NCBI GenBank assembly: GCA_016845365.1
Contig: JAERST010000001.1
Span: 1 to 64,000 of the forward strand
Origin: Methanobacteriota archaeon
GTDB lineage: Archaea > Thermoplasmatota > Poseidoniia > Poseidoniales > Thalassarchaeaceae
Length of the DNA: 64,000 nucleotides
Direction of reading: 5' to 3'
The translations under genes were made by a program, and so were the position numbers. The notes under the pieces are model-generated. The model had not been told where the DNA came from and did no database searches. It worked only from the letters and a program-made list of their open reading frames with translations. The stretch's first letter is position 1, and every line of letters begins with the position of its first letter. Shown piece after piece: positions 25,009 to 32,670 of this stretch.

Positions 25009-25644
25009 ATGATGCGCATCCTCTTCGCCACAGGCAATGAGAACAAAATCACCGAGGCCCGAGCAGTGCTCGATCCTCTCGGACACTCGGTCGAGGGCCT
25101 CATCATCGACGGCCAACGCCCCGATTTCGACGAACCCAAACACCTCGGGCTGGCGGCCGTCGCCCAAGCAAAAATCGACCAAGCCCTCGCCTTAATTTCA
25201 GAAACAGAATACGAGGGCGCCGCAATCCTCGTCGAGGATTCGGGAATCTTCCTCGACGCCTTCCCAGAATGGCCAGGAGCAGAATCCGCAGACGTTGAGC
25301 GCCAGATTGGACTGACAGGAATCATCTCGCGCGTAAATCAAGCTGGCGACCGCGGCGCCGAATACCGCGCGGTCGCAATTCTGTCCGACGGAGCGCAGCA
25401 ATGGCAGTCGGACGGCGTCTGCCGCGGCCAAATCGCCAACCAACCCCGCGGCAGCCACGGCTTCGGATACGATCCAATTTTCATCCCGGAACTGTCCGCC
25501 GAGGAATCTTCGACAAAAAGCACCACTGAAGGCCCTAACGAACTCACTTTTGGTGAACTCGGACCCGACGTGAAGAACGAAATTTCACACCGAACGAAGG
25601 CGATGAACGGCCTCGCACGCCTTCTCAGCGCCCCGTCAAGGTGA
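25009..25644 (+). CDS. rdgB: Non-canonical purine NTP pyrophosphatase (RdgB/HAM1)
   Basis: Hydrolyses ITP, dITP and XTP to monophosphates, keeping deaminated purines out of nucleic acids. Seen: 'ILFATGNENKITEA' at the N-terminus, 'ILVEDSGIFLDAFPEWPGAES' near residue 75, 'GSHGFGYDPIFIPE' and the terminal 'EISHRTKAMNGLARLL', all diagnostic for the HAM1 family. A 'GRQPDFDEPK'-like loop follows the first strand. Two consecutive ATG codons begin the gene. It lies 6 bp after bud32 in a probable two-gene operon. Confidence 0.93.
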   Translation: MMRILFATGNENKITEARAVLDPLGHSVEGLIIDGQRPDFDEPKHLGLAAVAQAKIDQALALISETEYEGAAILVEDSGIFLDAFPEWPGAESADVERQIGLTGIISRVNQAGDRGAEYRAVAILSDGAQQWQSDGVCRGQIANQPRGSHGFGYDPIFIPELSAEESSTKSTTEGPNELTFGELGPDVKNEISHRTKAMNGLARLLSAPSR

Positions 25645-25681
25645 ATAGAGACAAGCCGTTGTGCCGGCCGGAGGACTCCGC

Positions 25682-26671
25682 ATGGTTTCGTACACGCGAC
25701 TGCTTTTGCTGGCTCTTCTGGCGGTTGGTACGCCGCTTTTCCTCATCTTCCAGGGTGGGATGACAACGGGAATGCAAATCGCTTCCGGAACCGTACTTCT
25801 GGCCTTCCTCGCCATCTACGTTTTCTCTGGACGACAACCTCTGCCTTCGCCTCCGAAGGTACCGAGTGTTACGCTGGAAGAGGACGACGAGCCGGAGGAA
25901 CTACTGCCCGCTCCGGTCGTCGAGATGGACAGCGTCAGCGACAAGCGCGATGAGAAAATCCGACGCAGCCGAGGGCGAGTCGCTGCCCCTGCAATGCCGG
26001 CGGCGCCGGCTGTACCTGCACCTCCACCGATGCCCGGCATGCCTCCGATGCCGGCGCGTGGAATGGCTGCGCCTGGTGTGCCTCCAATGCCACCTGCGCC
26101 CGGTATTCCTCCCGCGCCTCCCGATGGCCCATTGCCACCGCCTAGCGCACCTGCGCCTACGCCACCGAGTGTGGCTGGTGATGGGGAAAACGTTGCACAG
26201 CGCCTCGTGGTTTCGCAGGATGCTCAATCTCAGATGGAGTCTGAAATCGAGGCCTACGTTCAGGAGAGGCGCGTGAAGCGAGCTGAGATTCGAGGACGAA
26301 TTGAACGCCGCCGCAGAATGGCTTTGGCCGAGCGGCGAGCGGCGAAGGTACGCATGTGGACTGAATTGGAGGACGGTGAAGACCTCGGGGCTCTGTTGAA
26401 CCGACCCGATCACGGATTGACAGTGATTGATGAGCCGGAGAATCCCGATGATTCGGCTCCACTCGGTGTCTCCTATGTTCGAATTGATGAGTCGAGAATT
26501 CTCAAATTGAGGACGCCGCTCAACGTCCCTGAGAAAGTCGAGAAAGCTCCTGCTCCAGCTGCGCCTGCAATGCCGGCTCCACCAGGATTGCCACCGATGC
26601 CTATGCCCGGAGATATGCCACCTCCGCCTGGGATGCCGGGTATGCCTCCGCCGCCACCACCTTCGCTGTGA
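25682..26671 (+). CDS. Membrane protein with Pro-rich cytosolic tail
   Basis: 329 aa from ATG 25682, which has a 'ggagga' ribosome site; the ORF track's upstream GTG lacks one. Two N-terminal TM helices ('LLLLALLAVGTPLFLIFQ' and 'MQIASGTVLLAFLAIYVF') are followed by an acidic segment. Next come two Pro/Met/Ala-rich tracts ('PPPMPGMPPMPARG', 'PPGMPGMPPPPPP') that flank a charged, helical Arg/Glu-rich coiled-coil-like segment (~200-235). Such Pro-Met repeats resemble scaffold or SH3/EVH1-ligand tracts, but no archaeal partner is evident. Function unknown. It stands alone between rdgB and an enoyl-CoA hydratase. Confidence 0.65.
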   Translation: MVSYTRLLLLALLAVGTPLFLIFQGGMTTGMQIASGTVLLAFLAIYVFSGRQPLPSPPKVPSVTLEEDDEPEELLPAPVVEMDSVSDKRDEKIRRSRGRVAAPAMPAAPAVPAPPPMPGMPPMPARGMAAPGVPPMPPAPGIPPAPPDGPLPPPSAPAPTPPSVAGDGENVAQRLVVSQDAQSQMESEIEAYVQERRVKRAEIRGRIERRRRMALAERRAAKVRMWTELEDGEDLGALLNRPDHGLTVIDEPENPDDSAPLGVSYVRIDESRILKLRTPLNVPEKVEKAPAPAAPAMPAPPGLPPMPMPGDMPPPPGMPGMPPPPPPSL

Positions 26672-26704
26672 TATGTTGAAGCGCGGGGCTGGGCTGGCCG
26701 GTGC

Positions 26705-27541
26705 ATGAGCCAGGAAGTTCTACTGGTCGAGAATGTGCCTGTTGAGGGGTCGAGCCCGGCCGGTGGAGTGATTTCGGTTTGGACTTTGAACCGGCCGGAG
26801 AAGCTGAATGCTCTGAATTCGGCATCGCACGAAGCGCTGCGACAAGCCTGTGCTGATGCCGAGGCCGACGACGCGGTTCGCGTCGTCGTTATTCGGGGCG
26901 CTGCGCCACCGCCAGCGCCTGAGGGGAAGCGGCAGAAACCGGCGGCTTTTGCCGCTGGAGCGGACATCTCCGAATTTGCTGGAAAAAACTCGGACGATGT
27001 CCGACCTTTCTTCGAAAATAATGCCTGGGAGAGAGTTTGGAATTTGTCGAAGCCAACTATCGCGATGGTCGATGGCTTCGCTCTTGGAGGCGGGACCGAG
27101 CTGGCTCTTTCATGCGATTTACGAATCGCCAGCACGCGTGCAAAGTTCGGCACGCCTGAGATCAATCTGGGGCTAATTCCAGGAGGTGGAGGAACCCAGA
27201 GACTTGCTGGACTGCTCGGTTATGGCAAGGCCATGGAGATGGTGATGACTGGCGATATGGTCGGTGCGGATGAGGCACTGCGGCTCGGTTTGGCAAATGA
27301 TGTGGTCGAGCCGGGGGAGTTGGAAGCACGCGCGATGAAGATGGCAGAGACAATCGCGCGAAAGTCGCCGTACACAATCAAGGTAGCAAAGCGTGCTGTT
27401 CGTGCCGCGCTCGATTTGCCGCTGACCGAAGGGATTCTTGCTGAGCGCTCGGAATTCGTTGCCCTCTTCGATACCGAGGACAAAGAAATCGGTGTTCAGG
27501 CATTCCTCGAGCGCAAGGATGCTGAATGGGTTGGTAACTGA
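26705..27541 (+). CDS. Enoyl-CoA hydratase/isomerase family protein
   Basis: Crotonase-fold enzyme, 278 aa. Seen: 'LNRPEKLNALNS' at the substrate pocket, the oxyanion-hole segments 'FAAGADISEFAG' and 'GFALGGGTELALSCDLRIAS', and 'FGTPEINLGLIPGGGGTQRL'. Both catalytic Glu positions of true hydratases are present (GTELALSCD; PEINLGL). It probably hydrates 2-enoyl-CoA in beta-oxidation. A Pro/Lys insertion ('APPPAPEGKRQKP') before the first oxyanion loop is unusual. Its stop abuts the stop of the convergent P-loop kinase gene. It belongs with other acyl-CoA genes over the next 7 kb, though orientation is mixed. Confidence 0.9.
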   Translation: MSQEVLLVENVPVEGSSPAGGVISVWTLNRPEKLNALNSASHEALRQACADAEADDAVRVVVIRGAAPPPAPEGKRQKPAAFAAGADISEFAGKNSDDVRPFFENNAWERVWNLSKPTIAMVDGFALGGGTELALSCDLRIASTRAKFGTPEINLGLIPGGGGTQRLAGLLGYGKAMEMVMTGDMVGADEALRLGLANDVVEPGELEARAMKMAETIARKSPYTIKVAKRAVRAALDLPLTEGILAERSEFVALFDTEDKEIGVQAFLERKDAEWVGN

Positions 27542-28120
27542 TTACAGCGCCGCCTCAATCTGACCAATCGGGTCGTCGGCGTCAGTAACATCGATGCTCA
27601 TCCAGCCTGAATTTTCAGCTAGGCGCAGCATCTCGCCCTGAATCTCTCGAATCCTTTCGATATGGTCGAGATAGTGCCGAACCGGACGACCGTTATGCTT
27701 GCGCCGAGCGGCGATCATCCGAACGTGCTCCGCATCATCTTCGACATGCAAAACCACACCGCAAGCCGTCCCGCCAGCAGCGCGCCAAGCATCGATGAGC
27801 CCGAAGGATGGAGCAAAGTGAACGCCTTCGAGCAAGAGGTCACCGCCGCGTTTCATCTCGCGCGAGATAATGGCGTTGATTGCCTCGCGCAGCGGCTCGA
27901 TAGTTGCCTTCCAATCATCGACCGCGCCCGACCCGCCCGGCTGAAATGAAGAACGATGGAGGGCGGGTGATTCCTCAGCAGAAATCGTTGTTCGAAGCGC
28001 CTCGCGAATCGAATCACTGGAGACAACCTTGCTGAATTCCAGCGAGGCAGCCACTCGAGCGGTCAGAGTCGACTTGCCAACTCCGCTCGCACCGGTGATG
28101 ATCAGCAATCTGCCGACCAT
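27542..28120 (-). CDS. P-loop kinase, 2-phosphoglycerate-kinase-like
   Basis: A 192-aa nucleotide kinase-like protein. Walker A 'ITGASGVGKSTLTARVA' is at the N-terminus. It is followed by 'SSDSIREALRT' and 'SPALHRSSF', the pattern of archaeal 2-phosphoglycerate kinases (COG2074). 'LLEGVHFAPSF' and 'RRKHNGRPVRHYLDHIERIREIQ' form the later lid region. 2-phosphoglycerate kinase makes 2,3-bisphosphoglycerate, the precursor of cyclic 2,3-BPG in methanogens; here the product's use is unclear. The N-terminal ATP-cone of methanogen enzymes is absent, so another phosphate acceptor is possible. It lies 20 bp downstream of the ALDH gene and could be cotranscribed with it. Confidence 0.7.
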   Translation of the reverse strand: MVGRLLIITGASGVGKSTLTARVAASLEFSKVVSSDSIREALRTTISAEESPALHRSSFQPGGSGAVDDWKATIEPLREAINAIISREMKRGGDLLLEGVHFAPSFGLIDAWRAAGGTACGVVLHVEDDAEHVRMIAARRKHNGRPVRHYLDHIERIREIQGEMLRLAENSGWMSIDVTDADDPIGQIEAAL

Positions 28121-28140
28121 GCGCTCAACCTCCTCCGTAC

Positions 28141-29559
28141 TCAGCGTTGAATCGCCTTGATTTCGAGGAATTCCTCGAGCCCGTGAACCCCGAGTTCGCG
28201 CCCGTTTCCTGAGAGCTTGTAGCCGCCGAATGGTGCGCTGATATTGAACGCGCCACCATTGATGCTGACCTGACCTGTTCGCAGAGCCCTCGCAACACGC
28301 AAAGCGCGTGCATCATCGCCCGACCAAACACCACCCGAAAGCCCGTATTCTGAGTCGTTTGCAAGGGCAATCGCCTCTTCTTCGCTCTCGTATGTTGTGA
28401 TCGTCAGGACTGGGCCAAAGATTTCCTCGCGGAAGATTGTCATGTCTGAAGTGACGTCAGCAAAGACCGTCGGCTGAACGTAAAAACCGCTCTCCAAACC
28501 CTCTGGCATACCTTCTCCTCCGGCTACCAAAGTTGCTCCCTCGGACACTCCGGATGAGATGTAACCGGCGACCGATTCCTGCTGACGCGCCGAGACCATC
28601 GGCCCGCAGCGCATCGATTCATCGGTCGGGTCGCCGACCGAGTATCGCTCCATTGTTGCAGTGATGACTTCGACGACCTCGTCGCGAGCGGCAGCGGGCA
28701 CGAGGAGTCGGCTCAGACTCGAACATTCTTGTCCAGAATTATTGAAACACGCGTAGACCGCCAGCTTGGCGGCCTTCGCGATATCCGCGTCGTCGAGAAT
28801 GATGTTAGCGCTCTTCCCACCTAATTCGAGGGTGACGCGCTTCACGGTCGGTGCGGCTGCCTGCGATACGCTGACACCGGCACCGGTCGAACCGGTGAAA
28901 CTCACCATATCGACTTCAGGATGGGCGGCGAGTGTCTCGCCGATTTCGCGACCGTGGCCTGAAACCAGATTGAACACGCCCGCGGGCACACCAATCTCAT
29001 CGATGATATCAGCGAGTAGGAAGGCGTTGAGCGGGGCCTCTTTCGAGGGTTTGAGGACCATTGTGCAACCAGCAGCGAGGGCGGGTGCGACCTTGCCAAT
29101 TATCTGGTGAAGCGGGAAATTCCACGGCGTAATCATCGCCACGACGCCGATTGGCTCCTTGACGACGAGCGAGTTGCGAACCTCAGATTCCCACTCGAAT
29201 GATTCGAGCATTTTTGCGTACGAGCGAGAGACCACACGCGGCGTTCCGACCATCGCCATTCGGCTGTAATTGATTGGTGTTCCAACCTCAGCGGTGATGA
29301 GTTGAGCGATCTCCTCGCCGCGCTCTTTGATAGCCGCTGAAATCGCGTTGAGAACCTCGATTCTTTCCTCGATGCTACTATTCGACCAAGCTGGGAAAGC
29401 TGCGCGCGCTGCGGCGACTGCAGATTCGACATCCGCAGCGCTGCCAACCGGCACAGAACCGATGCACTGCTCGGTTGCTGGATTAACAACTTCAATGACT
29501 CCATCGCCACTTGCCTCGACCCATTTACCATCGATGTAGATGCTGTCTCGCGCTTGCAT
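28141..29559 (-). CDS. NAD(P)-dependent aldehyde dehydrogenase
   Basis: 472 aa, ordinary ALDH superfamily length. Seen: 'YIDGKWVEA' at the start, 'PWNFPLHQIIGKVAPALAAGC' (cofactor binding), 'VSFTGSTGAG', general-base Glu in 'TLELGGKSANII', and nucleophile Cys in 'NSGQECSS'. The substrate cannot be named from motifs. Its place among enoyl-CoA hydratases, 3-hydroxyacyl-CoA dehydrogenase and a BoxB-like protein makes a CoA-linked or aromatic-derived semialdehyde conceivable, analogous to BoxD or the ALDH part of PaaZ. It is divergent from the PaaG-like gene with a 68-bp shared promoter gap. Confidence 0.9.
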   Translation of the reverse strand: MQARDSIYIDGKWVEASGDGVIEVVNPATEQCIGSVPVGSAADVESAVAAARAAFPAWSNSSIEERIEVLNAISAAIKERGEEIAQLITAEVGTPINYSRMAMVGTPRVVSRSYAKMLESFEWESEVRNSLVVKEPIGVVAMITPWNFPLHQIIGKVAPALAAGCTMVLKPSKEAPLNAFLLADIIDEIGVPAGVFNLVSGHGREIGETLAAHPEVDMVSFTGSTGAGVSVSQAAAPTVKRVTLELGGKSANIILDDADIAKAAKLAVYACFNNSGQECSSLSRLLVPAAARDEVVEVITATMERYSVGDPTDESMRCGPMVSARQQESVAGYISSGVSEGATLVAGGEGMPEGLESGFYVQPTVFADVTSDMTIFREEIFGPVLTITTYESEEEAIALANDSEYGLSGGVWSGDDARALRVARALRTGQVSINGGAFNISAPFGGYKLSGNGRELGVHGLEEFLEIKAIQR

Positions 29560-29627
29560 GGCTGGGGCAAAGCGGGGCGACTTATCACATTCATGCAGTT
29601 CAAAAGTAGAGTCTCTACTGGGCGGTT

Positions 29628-30425
29628 ATGGGAATCGAAGTCTCACGCCATGACGGGGGCGTCGCTGTTGTCACACTCTCCGAAGAGGCTGCTCGAAATG
29701 CCTTCTCACGCTCCTCGATACACGAGATTTCAGATGTGATGGGTGGCTTATTGGACGACCCGTCTTGCTCTGCGATTGTGCTTACCGGGACGGGTCGATT
29801 CTTCTGTACTGGTGCTGATATCGACGAGTTCGCCGATTCGATTGATGATGGGTCTATCGCCGATCTCGTCGGGGAATTGACAGGTGTTTTGCATCCGCTT
29901 GAATTGCGGCTTCGCCGCTCTGAAACGGTATTCATTGCGGCGATGAACGGCGCGGCTGCAGGTGGTGGGCTTGGGCTCGCTCTGTGCGCGGATTATCGAG
30001 TGTGCGTGCCCAAGGCCCGTCTCGCCGCCGCCTTCTTCTCACTGGGCTTGTCTCCAGACGGCGGATCGACCTGGCTGCTCCCGCGCTTGGTTGGTAACCA
30101 GCACGCTCGCCGATTTTTCTTTGATAACGAGGTTTGGACAGGCGAGCAAGCTCTCGAATATGGGGCGGTTGACGAGATTGTTGAGGCTGAGGATTTGCTT
30201 GTGCGAGCCATCGAGGTTGCGGCCAAGTGGGGCTCGTGGGCCTCGGCGAGCCGGCAGGGAACCAAGCAATTGCTCGATGCATCTTCGACCACATTCATGG
30301 AGACTCAACTCGAATTCGAGAAGGCGCTCATCACCGCTGCCAGCCTAACGCCTGACTTTGCCGAGGGAGTCTCGGCTTTTCTTGAGAAGCGAGCGCCCGC
30401 ATTCGGGCGCTCGGAAGAAGAGTGA
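29628..30425 (+). CDS. Enoyl-CoA isomerase family protein, PaaG-like
   Basis: 265-aa crotonase-fold enzyme. 'FFCTGADIDEFAD' and 'GAAAGGGLGLALCADYRV' give the oxyanion hole. The first catalytic Glu of hydratases is replaced by Gly ('GGGLGLAL'), while 'LGLSPDGGSTWLLPRLVG' supplies an Asp. This residue set is that of PaaG-type 1,2-epoxyphenylacetyl-CoA isomerases and related isomerases rather than hydratases. Context supports ring-oxide chemistry: a BoxB-like epoxidase lies 2.2 kb to the right. The tail is charged ('GRSEEE'). A simple delta3-delta2 enoyl-CoA isomerase remains possible. Confidence 0.78.
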   Translation: MGIEVSRHDGGVAVVTLSEEAARNAFSRSSIHEISDVMGGLLDDPSCSAIVLTGTGRFFCTGADIDEFADSIDDGSIADLVGELTGVLHPLELRLRRSETVFIAAMNGAAAGGGLGLALCADYRVCVPKARLAAAFFSLGLSPDGGSTWLLPRLVGNQHARRFFFDNEVWTGEQALEYGAVDEIVEAEDLLVRAIEVAAKWGSWASASRQGTKQLLDASSTTFMETQLEFEKALITAASLTPDFAEGVSAFLEKRAPAFGRSEEE

Positions 30426-30441
30426 TTCACTCCAGAGTGAT

Positions 30442-30714
30442 TCATTCCGCGCGGCGCAATCGAACGACGCCGACTATGATTGCCAAGATGCACGAGAGCG
30501 CCGCGATATTCGCCAGCGTCATCGCCACCGATTTGATGACCAGCCCATAGATCAACCAAAGGCTCAGTGAGGCGGAAACCAGTGCAAATGTCGGCAAGGA
30601 AATCCCCTCATGTTTTCCCTCGGACCACACCTTGCGAATTTGTGGAAACCAAGCGATGACACCAAGAAATCCTGCGCCGACTCCAATCGCTTCGACCCAG
30701 AGTGGAATCGACAA
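30442..30714 (-). CDS. SemiSWEET-type (PQ-loop) transporter
   Basis: A 90-aa integral membrane protein with three predicted TM helices, the size of a bacterial SemiSWEET half-transporter that works as a dimer. The PQ motif is in TM1 ('GVIAWFPQIRKVW'), followed by 'EGISLPTFALVSASLSLWLIYGL' and a third helix ending 'GVVRLRRAE'. SemiSWEETs equilibrate small sugars, but other PQ-loop proteins carry amino acids, so the substrate is open. It lies 16 bp downstream of the 3-hydroxyacyl-CoA dehydrogenase gene on the same strand. Confidence 0.82.
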   Translation of the reverse strand: MSIPLWVEAIGVGAGFLGVIAWFPQIRKVWSEGKHEGISLPTFALVSASLSLWLIYGLVIKSVAMTLANIAALSCILAIIVGVVRLRRAE

Positions 30715-30730
30715 GCCGTCCCCTCCTCAT

Positions 30731-31621
30731 TCACAGGGGCAAATCATCGCGCTCGGCCTTTTCACCAGCCGACCAATCGTAGATTCCACGCCCTGATTTC
30801 TTGCCCAAACTGCCCTCGGCGACAAGCGCCTCTAGCAAAGCATGAGGCCGATACGAATCATCATCAAAGGCCTCAGCCAAATTATTCAGAATATCACGGC
30901 GAACGTCCAAGCCGACCAAATCCGAAAGTTCCAACGGTCCCATCGGATGTCGGTATCCCAACCTCATCGCCGTGTCGATATCGGATGCACTGGCAACGCC
31001 ATCAGCAAGCATCCGAATCGCTTCATTACCCAGAATTACACCGAGTCTGCTCGTCGCGAATCCAGGCACGTCGCGCACCAAAATCGTCTCCTTTCCCATC
31101 GCAGAACCGATGGACTGCGCGGCAGAAACCGTCTCATCCGAGCAGGCATCGTGCCGAACGATTTCTAGCAATTTCATAATCGGAACCGGATTGAAAAAGT
31201 GCATCCCAATCACCCGGTCTGCACACCCAGTAGCAGCAGCGATATCGCCAATCGGAAGCCCAGAAGTATTCGTCGCCAAAATAGCATGAGCGGGAGCCAT
31301 TGACTCGAGGTCACGGAAAATATTCTGCTTCAAATCCATAATTTCAGGAACGGCTTCAATCACCAAGTCGACCCCCAACACAGCCTCAGCCAAGTCAGAG
31401 CAAGCAGTCAGATTGCCCGACCACTCAGCCTTCTGCTCAGCACTAGTCTTGCCCCGCGTAATCCCAGCATCCCAAAATGCATCGATTACGCCCATGCCCT
31501 TGGCCAGACCTTCGGGAAAGGCATCGAATAACCGAGTCTCCCAGCCGCTCTGAGCACAGACTTGAGCGATCCCAGCACCCATCGTCCCAGCGCCAATCAC
31601 AGCCACTACACGAGGTTCCAT
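30731..31621 (-). CDS. 3-hydroxyacyl-CoA dehydrogenase
   Basis: About 297 aa from ATG 31621. The ORF track adds 75 upstream codons that overlap the divergent ACT gene and match nothing. Seen: NAD-binding 'VAVIGAGTMGAGIAQVCAQSG', 'VIEAVPEIMDLKQNIFRDL', the 'NTSGLPI' loop, catalytic His in 'IGMHFFNPVPIMKLLEIV', and 'DVPGFATSRLGVILGNEAIRML' leading to the helical dimer domain. Oxidises L-3-hydroxyacyl-CoA to 3-ketoacyl-CoA (FadB/Hbd/PaaH type). A stand-alone single-domain enzyme of this length is usual for PaaH or Hbd. It precedes the SemiSWEET gene. Confidence 0.93.
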   Translation of the reverse strand: MEPRVVAVIGAGTMGAGIAQVCAQSGWETRLFDAFPEGLAKGMGVIDAFWDAGITRGKTSAEQKAEWSGNLTACSDLAEAVLGVDLVIEAVPEIMDLKQNIFRDLESMAPAHAILATNTSGLPIGDIAAATGCADRVIGMHFFNPVPIMKLLEIVRHDACSDETVSAAQSIGSAMGKETILVRDVPGFATSRLGVILGNEAIRMLADGVASASDIDTAMRLGYRHPMGPLELSDLVGLDVRRDILNNLAEAFDDDSYRPHALLEALVAEGSLGKKSGRGIYDWSAGEKAERDDLPL

Positions 31622-31709
31622 CACACCTTGCCACCTGCCCACGCGCCATAGCCGTTCCCTCAGAATCGCTTCCGAAGGATTGAAGGCGAAACACCACCAA
31701 TCGCCCACC

Positions 31710-32054
31710 ATGAAGGAATTCAGGATAGAGATGAACGACCAGCCGGGCGCATTAGCCGACCATTGTGAGGCGATAGCAAAAGAGGGTGTGAACATCCTCG
31801 CAATCGTTGCAATCGGCGACGGCTCAGCATCGGCAGCAATTCTCACCGATAATCACACAGGAACCGTCGCCGCCCTAGAAGCAATCGGGGCGCAATACAC
31901 CATTTCGGACCTCAAGAGTGCCAAATTGGACCACCGCCCCGGAGCCCTCGCGGGCTTCGCACGAGGGCTAGGAAATTCAGGTGTCAACCTCAAATCGCTC
32001 TACGTCATGTCCTCAAATGACGATTCAGCAACAATCGGCTACACCACCGATTAG
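31710..32054 (+). CDS. Tandem ACT-domain protein
   Basis: 114 aa from ATG 31710; 30 upstream nt of the ORF are not conserved-looking. Two ACT-like modules are visible: 'FRIEMNDQPGALADHCEAIAKEGVNILAIVAIG' and 'DHRPGALAGFARGLGNSGVNLKSLYVMS', each with the Pro-Gly-Ala turn that builds a ligand-binding interface. There is no attached enzyme domain, so it resembles small amino-acid-sensing ACT proteins. Ligand and partner are unknown. It is divergent from the 3-hydroxyacyl-CoA dehydrogenase and converges on the gene downstream of boxB. Confidence 0.8.
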   Translation: MKEFRIEMNDQPGALADHCEAIAKEGVNILAIVAIGDGSASAAILTDNHTGTVAALEAIGAQYTISDLKSAKLDHRPGALAGFARGLGNSGVNLKSLYVMSSNDDSATIGYTTD

Positions 32055-32095
32055 TCATCCCAGAAAACGGTCGGGCTTCGGTAGCCCGTCAGCGC

Positions 32096-32656
32096 TCATT
32101 CGCGTCCATAGGCAGCAAGAGCAGCCTGGAATAACCGCTGCCGCGGAACATCATGCTCAAGGAAACAAGTGAACGGAGCCACATCCTTGAGCAATTCAAT
32201 CGCCGAAACATAAGCGCCGTAAATGAACGGGTCAGCGACCTCGGTCGCTGGAATATCAATCCCTAACTTAGCCAATCCTTTGCGCGTATCCTCGTCCCAT
32301 ATCGCATAGGTGTGTTGGGTGAAGTGGAGGTAGGCGGAGAGTCTGACGATGTCGGAGCGAGCGTTCGGTGTGAAGGAGTCGAGCAGAAGCGTATCGGGGT
32401 AGCGAATCGCATACATTGCGAGTTTGACCTCGCGCGTAGTCTCCTCTCGCCAATCGCGCTTCTCCAATCCCATCCACTCGTCGACCATGTCGAGCATCAA
32501 GTTTGAGTATGGTCGGTGAACGCGGTAAAGCAATTCTTCGTAGCCTTCAGCATCCTGTTCTGCTGAATGGTGATGCTGGTGAAAAAGCTCTGTCAATCTG
32601 TCAAAAAATGGCTTGCAGCGTTCTTTGTCGAATGCCAAAAGTGCTAGGTGTTGCAT
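32096..32656 (-). CDS. Unknown protein downstream of BoxB-like gene
   Basis: About 186 aa from ATG 32656; the upstream 42 codons of the ORF overlap boxB and are rejected. Predicted mainly helical with no signal peptide or TM. Notable are a His cluster ('LFHQHHHSAEQDAEGYEELLYRVHRPYSN') and an aromatic stretch ('AYLHFTQHTYAIWDEDTRKGLAKLG'). The start lies 14 bp past the boxB stop, so it is probably cotranscribed. By position it might be a structural partner of the di-iron protein, as PaaC is for PaaA. I could not establish homology to PaaC or any named family. Confidence 0.6.
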   Translation of the reverse strand: MQHLALLAFDKERCKPFFDRLTELFHQHHHSAEQDAEGYEELLYRVHRPYSNLMLDMVDEWMGLEKRDWREETTREVKLAMYAIRYPDTLLLDSFTPNARSDIVRLSAYLHFTQHTYAIWDEDTRKGLAKLGIDIPATEVADPFIYGAYVSAIELLKDVAPFTCFLEHDVPRQRLFQAALAAYGRE

Positions 32657-32670
32657 CGAATCACCGCGGC

